Shown in pieces: positions 1 through 13,399 of a DNA stretch of 64,000 bases. The notes under the pieces were generated by a model that worked only from the letters and a program-made list of their open reading frames with translations, was not told the DNA's origin and made no database searches. This stretch comes from Certhia americana. Taxonomy: Eukaryota; Chordata; Aves; Passeriformes; Certhiidae. The number at the start of each line of letters is the position of its first letter. The first letter of the stretch is position 1. A program made the translations under genes and the position numbers. The stretch is from NCBI GenBank assembly GCA_018697195.1, contig JAGMWU010000077.1, positions 124,001 to 188,000 on the forward strand, given 5' to 3'.

Positions 1-181
1 GACACCTGGAGCAGCTTGTGCAGAGAAAATGTGGCTGCTCCATCCCTGGAAGTGTCCAAGGCCAGCTTGGACAGGGTTTGGAGCAGCCTGGGATGGTGGA
101 AAGTGTACCTGCCCAGGGAATGAGATGAGCTTTAAGGTCTCTCCCAGCCCAAACCATTCTGTGATTCTGTTCTGTGATTCC
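1..181 (+). mobile_element. CR1 LINE 3' end fragment
   Basis: The order of blocks is that of the CR1 3' untranslated region: a CATCCCTGGAAGTGTCCAAG block, then GGACAGGGTTTGGAGCAGCC, then CTGCCCAGGGAATGAGATGA, then CCCAAACCATTCTGTGATTC with the short ATTCTGTG-type terminal repeat. The 5' side is cut by the window edge, so its full length is unknown. It carries no open reverse transcriptase. Confidence 0.85.
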
Positions 182-520
182 ACAACAAATAAACTGAGAA
201 TTAAATGCCAATCCCCCACATCTTAGAACAGAAATGGCAGTGTGAGTTTGGCTGGGGAGCTCATTTACTTGGGCAAAACACTGTTGTTTCTATTATATTG
301 TTACAGCATAACTTCTATTTATCTAAGTGCCTTAAAATAAAATAGCAATAAAAAATGCATTTAGCACAAAAGCTCTCTGGCTTTGAGCTATGACAAAAAT
401 GGCATAAAGAAATAAAACGCAATAATTGTCTCTTGGGCAACAGTCCAGAATGGACAACAGGCAAACTTTTCCAGCTATTTTTTACTCTGGCTTTTACTCT
501 TTCAAGAGATGCTGTGGCCT

Positions 521-630
521 CACAGAATAAAACACAGAAAGGGTTGGGTGGGAAAGGACCTTAAAATTCATCTGATCCCAACCCGTGGCATTGGGCAGGG
601 AAAACTCCACATCCAAACCAGCAGTTTCTT
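521..630 (-). mobile_element. CR1 LINE 3' end fragment, diverged
   Basis: Read in reverse this matches the CR1 3' end. The plus strand shows AAAGGGTTGGGTGGGAAAGG followed by ACCTTAAAATTCATCTGATC and a GGCATTGGGCAGGG block. It is more diverged than the other copies, and its right border is uncertain. Confidence 0.65.
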
Positions 631-760
631 TCCAAATCCTGCCCCATCTTCAGCAAGAGAAGGGGAGATGGCAGAACATCCCAACATCAGTAACTCAGCA
701 TTGGAGGGCTCTGAACAGCCTGGCTTATTAATAGAACTCAGCTGACTCTCTCATAGGGAG

Positions 761-799
761 ATAATAATAATAACAATAATAATGGTAATAATGATAATA
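761..799 (+). repeat. Imperfect (AAT)n microsatellite
   Basis: About thirteen ATA/AAT triplets in a row are interrupted by single changes (AAC, GGT, GAT). Interruptions like these suggest an older, fairly stable repeat. Confidence 0.9.
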
Positions 800-1220
800 G
801 CAGGGTGGATTATTCAGTGTGAACAAAAGCTCCTGACAGGACAGGCCCATGCAGAGCTGAGCAGCAGCAGGACCCAAGGCACAGGTACAGCCCCAGGTGA
901 CCCTGCTGAGGGCCATGCTGGGCACAGCCAGCCCCAGGACTGAGCCCAGCCTAATAAGACACGAAGCAGTGCAGACACCTGCACTAACCCAGCACGAGAG
1001 CAAGGCTGGAGCACCACAGATGGTTCCTCTGCTTGGAAAAAGAACTGGAAAGCAGAACTTGTGTCCCATGAAAAAAAAAAAAAAATCCTTCTGCACAGGG
1101 ACCAAATTCTGACCCAAGTAGTTTTTTCCCATGTGTATAAAAGTAGGATGAAAGGACCTTCTTCCCTCAAAAAGCTGTTTTCTCCTGCCACATCCCCATC
1201 CAAAATACATCACTGAAGAG

Positions 1221-1279
1221 GTATTAAAAAATAATATCTGACCCTCAATGTATCAAAAAATAATGTGTTTCCCTCAATG
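1221..1279 (+). repeat. Two diverged 30-bp tandem copies
   Basis: The block GTATTAAAAAATAATATCTG plus ACCCTCAATG is followed directly by a related block beginning TATCAAAAAATAATGTGTTT and ending CCCTCAATG. Both copies share an A-rich start and a CCCTCAATG end. It lies in PATJ intron sequence with no visible function. Confidence 0.75.
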
Positions 1280-3312
1280 TCAGGTTGTGAAAACAAGTCA
1301 GGATCGTGCCCTCAAAAGGCTACTGCTGTTTGCAGAAGCTAAAAGTGAGCTGGTATTTCACCAGTTCAGCAACAGAAGATGTTATGAATAAGGAGCTGAG
1401 GCAGCTTGGCAGCATCCCACATCCTTCAACTGAATCCAATCAAACTTCAGTTCAAAAGAAAAATGAACAGGTAATATCTATCTGTCTAAATGGCCATCCC
1501 ATTAACCTGAACTCCATCAAAAGCCACAGGGAACAATCTGCACACCCCGCAGTGGCATCCTCTGCTTTAATGGAACAAGACTGGGTTATCCCAGAACAGC
1601 CTAGAAATGTGAATCCCATGATGTGAATCCCTTCTCTTGCTGAGATGTTTCAGTATTGAAAACTGGGGTGTAATTAAAGATGCAGATGAAAATGTACTTT
1701 AAACATGCAGTTAGGTGAGAACCAGACATGAGTTCTGTCATCCCACTGCAGATGGCTAATGCACAACCCATCTCTCTGTAATGCAGGATGTTTGAATTTA
1801 ATTTATCCTTTCCTATAAGGAACTGTATTCCTGCCCACTGGTGGCATATCTTAAATTGGATTGCAAAGATAAACAAGGTAGTTGCTGAAGTCTCCTTGAA
1901 CTTCTATTTGAATCTTGGAATTTTTGAGATGGAGAATCTCACTTTTCTTCTACTGAAGGGAAAAAAAAAACCCAACCCATTTTATTTCCAACTTAACAGG
2001 GAGAGGAATGAAGGCAACACCATCACTTTGGGAAGTGCTCCTTATAACATGGCCCATCCATGCAAAACCCAGCCTTGAAGTGCATGTGATTAATCCCAGC
2101 TGGTGCCTCTTCCAAGCACTTCACTTTACTTCCTCTGCTCTACCAGGAACTACCTATGATATGCAGAGGAAAACAGTGCCATGAGTTCTTTCAACACACC
2201 CCAGATTCTACAATTTTCCCTTTTTATTACCATGAGAATTCAGTGTCAGGGATAGAAAAAAACATCATTCTGAAGGAGAAAGTAATTTTCCTATCCTACT
2301 CCATTATGGTCCAGACCTTCATACCTTTTCTCACATTTAATGTGAAATCAACTTTGGATGATGCTGTTTTTACAGCCAAAGAAAAATGTCTTTCCTGTAC
2401 TATGTGTATTGAAATCCCCTAATTACAGAACTGTTAGACAATGACAAATGCTTGGACAATTCTGACTATTCCCAGGGTAGCCCCAGGCAGTCAAACTGCT
2501 CTTTCTCCAGTCAAGAAATATGAAAAAATAGGTGGTTTTCTGATTGCAGAGAGAGTTGCTGAAAGATCAAAGCATCACCACCCACGGAGAGCAGCAGGTC
2601 AGCAAATCCCTGCTCCTCAGTGAGAGTCTCTCTCCAAGGGGAAGATCCCTAGGGATGGATGATTTTTTTTTTAAACCACTGAAGCAATCACGATGTGGGG
2701 AATCACTGCAGGTACCACAGGAAAATGTCACTTTGCAACAGCCCAAAAACTGGATGAAGCAAAGGAAAAGCTGCTGAAGGTGAAGCAAGGAGACTGGAGA
2801 AAAAAGTGAAGACAAAATACTCCACTTGCTAACAAGCTCTCTTGCCTTGTGGGTGAACTCGTGCCAGACACAACTAAAGAAAATAAGTATTTTAAGTTGC
2901 AACAGACCAAAACAGATTATAGCATGAAATTTATTTTCAGGATGGGGAATATCCCTGTCATCTGTAAAAACACATATGGCAACGTTGAGGGGGCTTTGGC
3001 TTTTTTTTTAAACGTAAAGTGTGAATTTCCCTGTAAACCACACATGCACTCCAAGGATTGATTTACTGTCCCCTTCCTGCCTTTCAACAGCCCCTCCCCA
3101 GGCAGAGCTTGTGAACATGCTGAGAGCACAGACTTTGCTGACAAGACACTGCTTTTCACAGGCCAGTGATTTTTGTTTCACTGCAAACACGTTTACCTGC
3201 CAAAGGCCAAGTTCTCAGTTGGCATAAATCAGCACAGCTCCTTGCTCAGCCACCTAATTCCACTTGCAGGCTGTAAATAAAGCTTCAAGATGCCTCTCCC
3301 TCCTTGCACACG

Positions 3313-3345
3313 CTAAAGGGAACAATTACCTCGAGGAGTTCATCC
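3313..3345 (-). repeat. Partial duplicate of the PDZ7 exon end and its 5' splice site
   Basis: About 33 bases at 3313-3345 repeat, with a few changes, the exon-intron border at 3355-3391. Both copies carry the GATGAACTCCT(G/C)GAG exon end followed by GTAA. The real donor is at 3372-3373 and the copy's GT is at 3328-3329, exactly 44 bases further into the intron. Neither site has the usual G at donor position +5. Using the copy would add 44 bases, which is not a multiple of three, and would shift the reading frame. Confidence 0.75.
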
Positions 3346-3373
3346 CCAAAGTGCACCCAGGGAATAATTTTAC

Positions 3374-3570
3374 CTCCAGGAGTTCATCCCCGATGTTCAT
3401 CCGCCCGTCCCGTCCCGCGGGGCCGTCGGGATTGATCCCAACCACGAAGATGCTCATCCTGGAGCGGTCCTTGTTGCCAGCCAGGCTGAGCCCCAGCCCA
3501 TTCTTGTCTTTCTCGAGCTCAATAATGTGCAATTCCCCCGGGAGATCTGCATATCTCTGCCTGATTTTTT
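3374..3570 (-). CDS. PATJ: PATJ exon 16 of this window: start and core of PDZ7
   Basis: This 197-base exon enters with two bases that complete a Glu codon and leaves in phase 0. It encodes 65 whole residues beginning [20 protein letters not shown]. The carboxylate-binding loop is GLGLSLAGN, and the exon ends [11 protein letters not shown] just before the strand that leads into helix B. This sequence is very close to the PATJ PDZ7 domain as I recall it from human. The paralogue MPDZ reads GELHMIELEKGHSGLG at the same place, so PATJ is the better match. The exon is richer in GC and CpG than its flanks. The acceptor is CCCCAG and the donor GAG|GTAAAA. The rest of the domain, including the helix-B residue that sets ligand class, is encoded outside the window. 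PDZ domains of PATJ bind C-terminal peptides of junction and polarity proteins. Confidence 0.93.
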
Positions 3571-6500
3571 CTGGGGAGGTCAAAACACAAAGGGAGTTAG
3601 GACATAAAGTGAGTTACACGCAGATGTTTAACACTACACACAAAAATGCCAGATATTTATGGCTTCGCAGCAAGTAAGTGTTTTTAAGAGAGGTCTTTTC
3701 AGCACAGACTCTAAAATACCATTTGCTCTGTGGGTACTGGTCGCACTGCAAAATGCAGCATCAGCTGCAAGTACTGTTCATATTAAACCCACACTATTAT
3801 AATTATTTGTACAACAGCCTGGTTCCAAACCAAAACTTTTCTGAAAGGAGGGTAAACAAGGAAATTCCAGAGGCACCTTTACCTTACAAAACCTATCAAA
3901 TTCAGGAAACTGTCGTAAAGTTCGAGCTGGTTAATTAACCACTGCGGGGGAAACTGAAGCACTTAATGGCTCAAACATTCCTGCAAGCTCACATCTCAAG
4001 GTAAAACCTTCTGCTCCTTCCTGGTGACTCAGGAATCTTCTCAGCATGCTCTGCTTAACTCCACGGGCTGATTACGCAGAGCAGATGTCAGTGACAATGG
4101 AGATGAGTGATTGCATTTTTAAATGCAGCCTCACCTAATATTAAGGTAGTTATTCGTCTTTCATCTGCATTTCAAGCGTTCCTGTGACAGAGCTCGATAC
4201 ATTTACAAAGTTATTCGGAGCACACAGCGTGGCTGGGGATGCTGACAGGTTAATCTGAATGTCTTTTCATCACTGGCATGCAAACATCTATCACCAGTGC
4301 TGGGGAGTTCTTTCCTGTCTGCCTTCCCTTTTCAGATTTTAAAGCCAGTTTAAACCACCACCTGCACCCTTCAGCTGGGCCACACGTTTGAAAAAGCAAG
4401 TTAAAGTATATGCCTGTGGCTGGGTGTCACCTTTAGCACAGAGCCCAAGGTGAGACTGCTGCATTATGCATGAAAAGGAGAAATAAGGGATATTATATGT
4501 TCAACCATATCTCTGAGTCAGCAGCAGGAGCTAGATCAATATTAGCTACTACCACTCCCCTGGGGAAGCATATTTTAATAGTATGATTTAACTGCTGTAG
4601 TGAATGTTCCCATGACAACGAGAAAAAGGGAAAAGAGCTGGGGAAGGTGAGAGGGAGGCAACCAAAAGTGAATAAAAACTGCTGAGAAGAAAGAAGACAA
4701 GGTAGGGATGCTCCTTCCACAGCCCCTGTCGCTGCCAGGGTGATTTAGCTGAACATGGGACATTCTCAGTGGCTCTTCTCTCCAAGGGTCCTTCCTGAGT
4801 AATTGTTCCAGCTGCAGCAACCCCTTGTGCCTTGGCAGAACCCACTGGGACATGGAGAGCAGCTTCCCATCTCCAGCCCCAGCTGCACCCAAGAGAATTA
4901 CCCACACTGAGAGCACCACAGGCACCAACCAGCTCTCCCCTCGCTGTGTTTTTTCCTGCCATTTTCCTGCCACGCTCAAAATCCCCAGTGCCTGAGCCTA
5001 AAATTCCCAGGGTGAGATGTTATCCCTGGAAAGCTGCTAAAGCCCTACAGAGGTCTGCACAAAATCAGAGTATCATTTAAAAAAAAATTAGAAAGCTCAT
5101 TTGCTACTATCAATTATATGCCCCCCAAAATTCATGTAACTGCGTTAAATGGCAATCCATGGTTCTTTATTTCTAAACTAACGGGGACAACATGTAATTA
5201 GAGGTGTGGTTTGCTGCATGAATTTGGAAACTGCTTTGTCGTCTTAGTTACAGACCAGCAAGACAGGAAGGGTCTCAAAAATGTTTCTGAAAGCAAAGGA
5301 GACACAGCCCCACACAGCCCCACCTGTTTTTTTCACAGCATCGAGGTTTAATTTCTTTGCCCACGAGGCCAAGTCCAGACCTGAAGAGCTCTAAGACATT
5401 TGCTGCCCACCACAATTAGCCAAATAACTCATTACAGCACAGCAAGGAGCTGCAGCATGCCCCAGAACAGGGCACCAGCAGAAAAGGGTTTTTCTTATTG
5501 ATTGCATTTTTGTGGCTAGAACTAAGAATTGGAGCTGGAGGGCTGCTGTCCATCACTCCCTGCCACAGCTCCCTCCACTGCTTGCTGTACACGGGTAACA
5601 CATCTCACTTCTGTTTGCCAGGAGCAAGGAACATGTCCAAAGCATAATTTTAACAACTCACAGCCGGGTGCACAGACAGGAGCTGAAGGAGCAAGGAACA
5701 CACACACACACATGAATGCAGTGCAGATGAAGCTGCACATTTTCAGAGAATGCTTTAAAACTCATTCCTGGTTTGTCAGTAAAACCACTAGAAATTCCCC
5801 AGCATGAGCAGCCCTGTGACACTGCAAACACACACTGCTCCAGCCTTTGCCTAGAGATAAAATGCCTCTGAGTCCAAGAGTAAGTCTGTAATTCCACAGT
5901 GCTTCCTCCCCAAAATGAGTTTTCTCACATGGGAGAAATGTTGGCAGTTCAGAAGCACATGTATATTCCTTTCTGAGCTGGGCTGAAACTAAAAGTGAGC
6001 TTTATTCCTTCAAAAATCAGTAGTTTGGGCAGTTGCTTGGGATGGGACAAAGCCCCACTAAAATTCTTAGTCTGCCTGCATTGGGCCAGGTCTGGAAACC
6101 TGGTGAGTTGAATCCCAGCTCTGTGCTCCATCTGTGTCAAAATGCCCCAAAATGTGGGAACAAAGCTTTGGGTGAAGAAAAAATTCATCTGGGCAAATGC
6201 ATGCTTCAGGGTTGGTCACTTTATTTGTTAAGGGCTTTATCTGTTAAGGGGCTGGGTTGTTTCTTTTGGGTTTTTTTTAAGCATCCTCCCCATTGTTTTA
6301 TTTGCTGGAAAAAATCCTTACTTGCAACAGAAGGAAGCCTCTGTGTGGACTAAGCCCTTGATTCTAAATGATCACATTCATTTTCAAAGCAACTGTTCTG
6401 TGGTTTGAAATGGCTGAGGTGACTAAGGGGTGAAACAGAGGGAGACCAGGGAGGGAGGCATGAGGATGTTCTGTGCCAGCCCCATTTCCATCCTGGCAGG

Positions 6501-9397
6501 AGGCACCACTGTCCTGGAGCAGGGACAAGTAGAGACACCCCTGCTTTTAAAATCAACCCTCTCCTATCACAGACTGCCTCCTCCCTGGCCAACAGCAGGT
6601 TCTGGCTCTCCCCAGTCCCATCTCCTGCACAGTTCAGACCTTGGAAGGGCTGTCCTGGCCAGGCAATAAATAATAACAAATTCCCAGCGGCGCTGCCTTA
6701 CTCATCCACTCTGCATACAGATATCCTCTGGGCATCCAGCTGACTTCCTACAGCACTGTCATGGTAGTCTCAGTTTGCCTCTTAATAAGGATCTCGCAAG
6801 ATTATTTTAAACAAGAATTTACTGCTTAAACAAACCTGCATCTAAGGCGCCTTCTTTTTAATGCCTTTTTCAGCTGTTTTTTCTCCCCTCCAGCTGGTAT
6901 CAGTTTTCAGCTCCCTGCCTAGGGTTGGGGAGCCAGTTAGCATCTGCTTTTGCAAAGAATTCCATTATCTGCCTTCATTACCAGATATTTTACACGAGGC
7001 AATTGTAATTCTGTTGTTGCTGCATCACACATGGGACACGGCGTCTCTTGTTTTGGCACTACTCGGGGCTGTTTCCACATTCGGTGACAACATGCCCATC
7101 ACAACTTCTGCAAACACATCTCACCAACGATATTTCACCAGCTAATACTGCAGCCAGCTTCTCTTAAAAATACCATACAGCTGTAGCACGAGCCAAGAGC
7201 ACGAGTAAACGCTTTAGTGATCACTCCTGCAATGATATTTCCCAGTTATATTAGCAGACAATTACATTTCAAAGGGAAACCCTGGAAATGGAAGACAACT
7301 GCTCTCAAAACAATCTACTGTTATGCTGCTGCATATGTTTCCCTGCCTCAGCCACTATTCCTATTATATTAAACAGAGAGATAAAAGAAATAAATGGGGA
7401 CAATATGGTCAGGATATTGGAGTTTGCACGATCTAGTGCTGCAACAAATACACAATTTATCTGCAACACCAGAACCAGACACCACTTCTCAGGAAGGCAA
7501 AAGGCTCTTTAAATGATAGATATATAAAGCACTTGCAAAGGGCTGAAGAGCCTGTTTCCCAAACCTGCTGAAATCTCCAATTAAATGAGCTGAAAGGGAA
7601 GAGGTGTTGCTCTGGAAAATGGTGTCTCTGTGTGATGCAAATGAGAGTCCATCCAGAAAAGGTAAAAAGAGGAAAGAAAAGGCTCTGGATGACTCAGCGA
7701 GGTGATTTGGTTTAGTACCAAATGCTAAATATTAAAAATGTCAAGACAAAATATAAAGAAAAGAGGAGAAAGAACCCAAAGAGAGACAACAGCTGATATT
7801 TGAATACAGAAGGGGATGCTGAGGATTTTTCATCCCTCTTGTGTCGCCTCAGATCTCTTTTAGCAGCATATGCTGGCTTTTGGAGATCTCATTTATCAGC
7901 CTGTGCTCGTTCTAACGCGTTTATCTCCCATTTTTATCCCCCAGCACAAAAGCTGGTTCCAGCCCTGGCCCTTCCCAGCACAGCTCAGGCAGCAGTGCTG
8001 CAGCACCACTGCCACTGCTCCTCACTGGGGAGTGACAGACATCAGAATGCAGGCAGCATCCACTGCACACAGCCAACCTTGCATATCAAGCAACCAATTC
8101 CCTTCCTGATTTCACTACAAACATTTAAAAAAAAATAATGTAGGAAGTCCCTTGAAAGCTAACCCTAGAGCTGTGAGGGCAGCACGTCTAATTTACTGAT
8201 TACAATTTACAACAACCTAAATAAGCATATTGAAGGGACCATAATTGAACAAATGGGGTTTAGAATTCTCCCACTACTAATAATATAATAAGCTTACTGT
8301 TTTAATCTTCCCACTAGCCCTCTATTCAGCTCCAAGGAGGCACACAGTTCTTCAAACCTTATCTCAAAAGTGATGCACTCATCTGTTTTCATAAGCTTCA
8401 AAGAAAAAATAGAGTATTTCTGTAATGCTTTTCTAAATTCCATTAAATAGTTGCAATTCTTCTCTCAGTGATCAGCAAGCATGAGAAAAATAGGACAGTT
8501 GTATTCAAAAATCTAAATGGCCAGAGATCCTGTTCTCACAGCCCCCCTCCCTCAGGTGATGAGAGAGGTACATCCTTGTAAGTGCTGTTATCTCCAGACC
8601 TGGGGGCAGAGAGAGTTCCTCTGCTGACCCAGAGACTCAGCACTCCCTACAATCTCCCTCTGACATCCCTTTGGCAGCACTTTGCTCTGTGTGCACCATT
8701 TGGAAATCATTTCCCAAACCTGAAGTGACGACTTGCAGAGAAAAACAAAACTCAGCATTCCTATTTTCCCTCTGCCAGACTTTAATTAATTCTCCCATTT
8801 AAGAAAAAGAGCTCCATGGCCCTTACTTCCCCAAAATACTGTCAGCCAAAATACTCTAATATTACTTAAAATTCCATGAGGGAGGGAGCATGTACCAGGT
8901 GCCACAAACAGCCCAGGTGTGGGCAACACACTCTGACAAGTACAGCTCACCCGACCTCAAGAGAAAAACAAGCAGGCATTCAACTCTCCTGAGACAATAT
9001 CCTTACCCTAAGCTGAAGATTCCCTCTTTTCCTCGTTTTGTGTGAAGGATTTGGGCCCTTATTTGGGATCTCCAAGTTTCTTCTCGCTGCTCCCTCCAGC
9101 TCAGGCTCCAATTCCGCTTTGCTCCTCTCATTCTCAGCTCACAAAAGGGAACTTTCCTTCTCTCCCAAGGCTCTCCTTAAATCCCACTTGTCCCTCACAT
9201 CACTTTTCACAGGGGAAGGTGGAAATTTCTGGTGGTGCTTGTTAACCCAGCCAGGAAGAAGGGGATAATGAGAGCCTCCACAATCCGATTCAAGTACCCT
9301 TTCAGCCTGCTCCTGTGAGCAATTAGAAACTGTTACCATTAATTACCTCTGCCTGTAATCAAGGGAACCATCACACCTTCAAAGACAACAGCAGAGA

Positions 9398-9456
9398 GAA
9401 AGTGACTGAAAACCAGTCACTGAAAGTGACAGTCACAGAAAGTGACTGAAAACCAC
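9398..9456 (+). repeat. 40-bp-period direct repeat with nested hairpins
   Basis: The 19-base unit AGAAAGTGACTGAAAACCA occurs at 9398 and again at 9438, exactly 40 bases apart. Inside the first unit, GTGACTG (9402-9408) and CAGTCAC (9414-9420) form a perfect 7-bp stem with a 5-base loop. A second 5-bp stem, GTCAC with GTGAC, overlaps it at 9416-9430. Confidence 0.8.
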
Positions 9457-12400
9457 TGTGGTCCAGCACATCAGAGAGCACCTCCAATGCTTGCACCATT
9501 TCCCACCAACATTTCCCACAAATGGAGTTTTTACCAACAATTTCTTTTTTTCCTTATTGAGGCCCAATGCTTCATTCTAAGGGTGCACTCCCATTACACC
9601 ACATATAAGTCCTCCCAGGAAGAGACACTGTATGTTTTTCTTTTTTTTAATTAGATGAGAAGGCCATGATGAGTCTATTCACACCCATGTTTATCCGGGA
9701 TCTTTTAAAAGGAGATTTAGTGGAAGTATGGTAAATAGAACATCCTGATGCTAATAATTGGTGATTATAAGGGAACCTGCTTTCCCCTACACACAACCCT
9801 TCCACTCATTTGCCTTTCAAATGATGCATTAACCCCCATGCAAGCACTTGGGTTTCCTCAGAAGTGACCTCCTCTGGGTGCTGTGCTGTGGCAATCAGTG
9901 ACTCACTGGAGCTGAGCTGGGAGTGCCTCTGCTCCAGCTGATGCTTCCAAGGTCCTGCAGGAAAGCACTGGCAGTTCTGGGAACCTGGGTGTTTCCATCC
10001 AGATAGGATGCTGGAGCATCACACTGCCACTGCTTGGTTAAACACAATCCAATAGCAACAAACACTTTTTATTGTCCTTTTGATAAAATCCTGTGAGGAT
10101 ACAAGCGGTGGTGTAAAAATATATCACATTGTGGTTATGCCTGGGCCACGAAATGCCAGACTGAAGGCATTTTGGAGTAATTAAATCCTTAAAATGCGAG
10201 GTAGGTTTCAATGACAGCTGCTGTAGACCCCGTTTTTAAGGGAAAGGTCCCATAAAAACACTCCAATGTAAATATCCCAATGTATTTTGTGGCACTGTGC
10301 AGCTAAAGTCAACACCCTGCACTCTGCAGAGCTCCCCAGCTCAGGAGCATCCTGCAGATAAGGCTCAGTTATCTCTGCTGCAGCTCCCCGAGGAACACAG
10401 CCTCACACAGCTCTCTGGGAAGCCTGGGTGTGAGAAGGAGGGCAGGAACATGAGGAGAGACTGCAAAGTCCCAGGGGAATTCCAGCTGTCACCTGGCACA
10501 GAGCATCAGGGATCTGTAAGGATGCACCAGCACCAACTCCCAGCTGCTGCGACAGACGATGCTTTAACCACCCCTTTCAAACTCAGTTTTGGAGAGTATC
10601 TCCCAGCTAAAACAAAATTTCTTTCCTAACCCACTCTCACAGGCTCTCAGGAGGAGGGAGGGACCCACGAGGCTCACCCAGCTCCTGCTAGGAGCATGTT
10701 TTCTGGTTGCTCCTGCTCACTTTGCTCCGTTCCCTACATTTGGATTTGGAAGCTGCTCGTTCATTTGATGCTCCTGAATATTGGGAATTCTAATCCACTG
10801 CCTTCCCCACTTGGTCTCAAATGCAAACAAATTAATATTGTGAACATTTAAATTCTTCCTCCCCCTGACAGGAATAATGCAAGTTGATCCTGACAGTGTT
10901 TCATTCCAAATCATGATGTTCCCACAAAGTGACCAGCACTGCCGTTATCTTGGAATCTTTCTGCATGGAGTCTAATTAAAGAGAACCGTGTCACACTCTT
11001 GTCAGAAACTGAGTTTGTTGCCTAATGAAGACTTTTAGGGGCTCAGTGATAAGTAACTGCAAGAGGCAGCAGAGACAAAACCTCTCAGAAGTCGAGGTGA
11101 TGAGACATTTCTTGCTTAGTGATTCATTTAATTTAATTAATTTAAGAACCTGCAGTAAGAGCCTGAACCTCCCCTATACAGAGTGGAATTACAGAAACTT
11201 GGATTTAACAATAAACACTCTTTGAGCAGCAAACACAGCCTGTGTCGATGAGTCCAAAGATCTACAAGCTTCTCCAAGGAAAGCCTCTAGGGGAACTGCC
11301 ACGTGCTGTGGAATGTAGGAAAAAACTCAGACAACGTAAAACTTCAAATAAAATCAGAACAGTTTCACTAATAACAAGACATAAAAATAAAAAAAAAAAA
11401 AAGATGAGGGGGCTGGTTGTGGAAGAGCATGTGAAGAGGAGGAAATGGGCACTGGGATAAGAGATGGTGGAGTGTCCCCATCCTCTCTTTGCTGTGACAC
11501 AACAAAGCCACGTCACAGCGATTTGACAAGGACTACATTAAACTTTTGCATTCAAAACCCCCACCCCCAGAAGTCTTAAGTTTGCTTGCATAGCAGTTTT
11601 TAAACATGCTGTGACAGTGATTTAACAGATTAAAGCTGGATGAATCACTGGGACTGTAAAGCCCAGGAAAATGCCCACGGAGCTGGGCTGGGAATTACAG
11701 AGAGAGACTTTACAGCAAAAAGCCCCACAGAAGATTGATCATGATCAGCTGCTTCAGCTGTGAATTAATTCAGTGGCAATCTTAATGATAACTTTTAATC
11801 CTCTTTACTATTTTTAGGTTTTAGTTGTTTTGCTGAAGATTGATTGTAACTGCCAAGTCAGTTATTACAAAAATAGATTTACGTGCACCAAAATAGTGTA
11901 TTAACATCGCACGTTCCTTTTTTAGGCCTACTATAGGGATCTAAGTATTTTAAGTTTATATATAAACATTTAAGGAAATACAAAATTTACGACACATTAG
12001 GTTAATTAATTAATCACGTCAGATACTGTGAAGAGCTTTCCTTCAATGCTTTATATTTTTCCCAACAACATATACTGTTTGCATCTGGACAGAAATAAGA
12101 ATGCAATTAAAACACAAACAACAGCTTCGTAATAAAAAACCGCTGCACTCAAACATGCCAATTATGATTAATACAAGGGGAAAAATGCCTTTACTGCCAT
12201 GTTTTCCTTTAAAACTGGGATATTTCACAGAAGCATTGTTATTCTCCTGGCAGGTAATGGCGGTTCTGTGGTGATCAAACCTGTTTTTAAGTGGTCTAAA
12301 TTCCCACTTTGCCAAGGGTTCCCCCTGGTCTGTCTCTGGGTTTCACACACAGCTCGTTGTGCAGTGACCTCAGAGGAGGCTCTGCCACCCCACCACGGCC

Positions 12401-12933
12401 ACAAACACTTCCACAATTCTCCAGCTGACAACTCCCAGCTTCACACTCCCGGCTTTTATTCGCAGGCCAGCAAAGAAAAATATCCTCTCTCAGCCCCTAA
12501 CAAGTTGCTCAGGTTTGATAAGCTGTTTTCATTCCCGCTGAAGGAGCTGTGGAGAGAAAAGCTCTTTGTTTCAGGCTGCTGAGGAAAAAAGGCAAAAGCT
12601 GGATTTTTACCACGGTCAGTGCTGGGTCCAGATTCCTCTCAATTCTCTGGGTGCACACATACTTTAAATGAAAAAAGCTATTCAGGAAAATTATGCTAAT
12701 GGGTTAGAATATGCTCAGATAAAATGCAGATTGCCTTTTTAAACTTCCAATGCATGTTAAAAGCAGAAAAAATGTTTGAGTTGAATGAAATGCAAAGCCA
12801 ATTTAAATTAAAAAGCAACTAAATATTAAAAAAGCTGCATATCTAGCTTTTAGAGGACATGAGGTGACAGTGAGTTCAATTATGGAAAAGACCTGACTAG
12901 CCCCACAATGCTGTTTAGATAGTTTATCTCATC

Positions 12934-12940
12934 TTTTTTC

Positions 12941-12966
<26 letters not shown>
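12934..12966 (+). repeat. Poly-T tract
   Basis: A run of 26 T follows a short CTTTTTTC lead-in. On the gene strand this is an A tract deep inside a 22-kb intron. It may be the tail of an old retroposed sequence, but no recognisable body flanks it. Confidence 0.9.
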
Positions 12967-12972
<6 letters not shown>

Positions 12973-13399
12973 GGCAACCATCAGTATTTTGTTAGGTTCA
13001 TACCTGCTCTGTCTTCCATCAAACTTATCACAGCTCCTCAAACATTTACAAACCACCTGACCACTTTTGAGTTTTGAGCTGTCAAATTGTACTTGAGTCA
13101 TCAGGCTGAGTTTAGGTACAAACCTGGGTTTTCCAATGTCATGGCCTGCCTCCGATTGCTGAGGTAAAATGAAACATGAGTGAAAAATGACTGCGACACC
13201 TGGCACTGCTGCAGGTTTCTGTGCCTTGGAACAACACAAATGCACACCTACAATTCCACTTCGAAGTCTCTTCTGTCCATAAATACACAATAATCATTCT
13301 TTTGCTATGTATTTCCATTTCTTCAGCTATCATGTCTCACTTTATGGCATCTAATGTGTTAATCACAGCCCAGCACTCTGATTTTAGATCATTTTTTAG

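Larger units (their letters stand above)
1..3373 (-). other. PATJ: PATJ intron (partial), inside the PDZ7 coding region
   Basis: This is the 5' part of the intron after the last exon in the window. It begins with a GTAAAA donor at 3373 and runs off the left edge without an acceptor. The exon completing PDZ7 is not present. The intron holds two CR1 fragments (1-181 and 521-630), an AAT-type repeat (761-799), an A tract near 1070-1084, a diverged 30-bp tandem repeat (1221-1279) and a partial copy of the exon end with its splice donor (3313-3345). The remaining sequence shows no gene. Confidence 0.8.
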
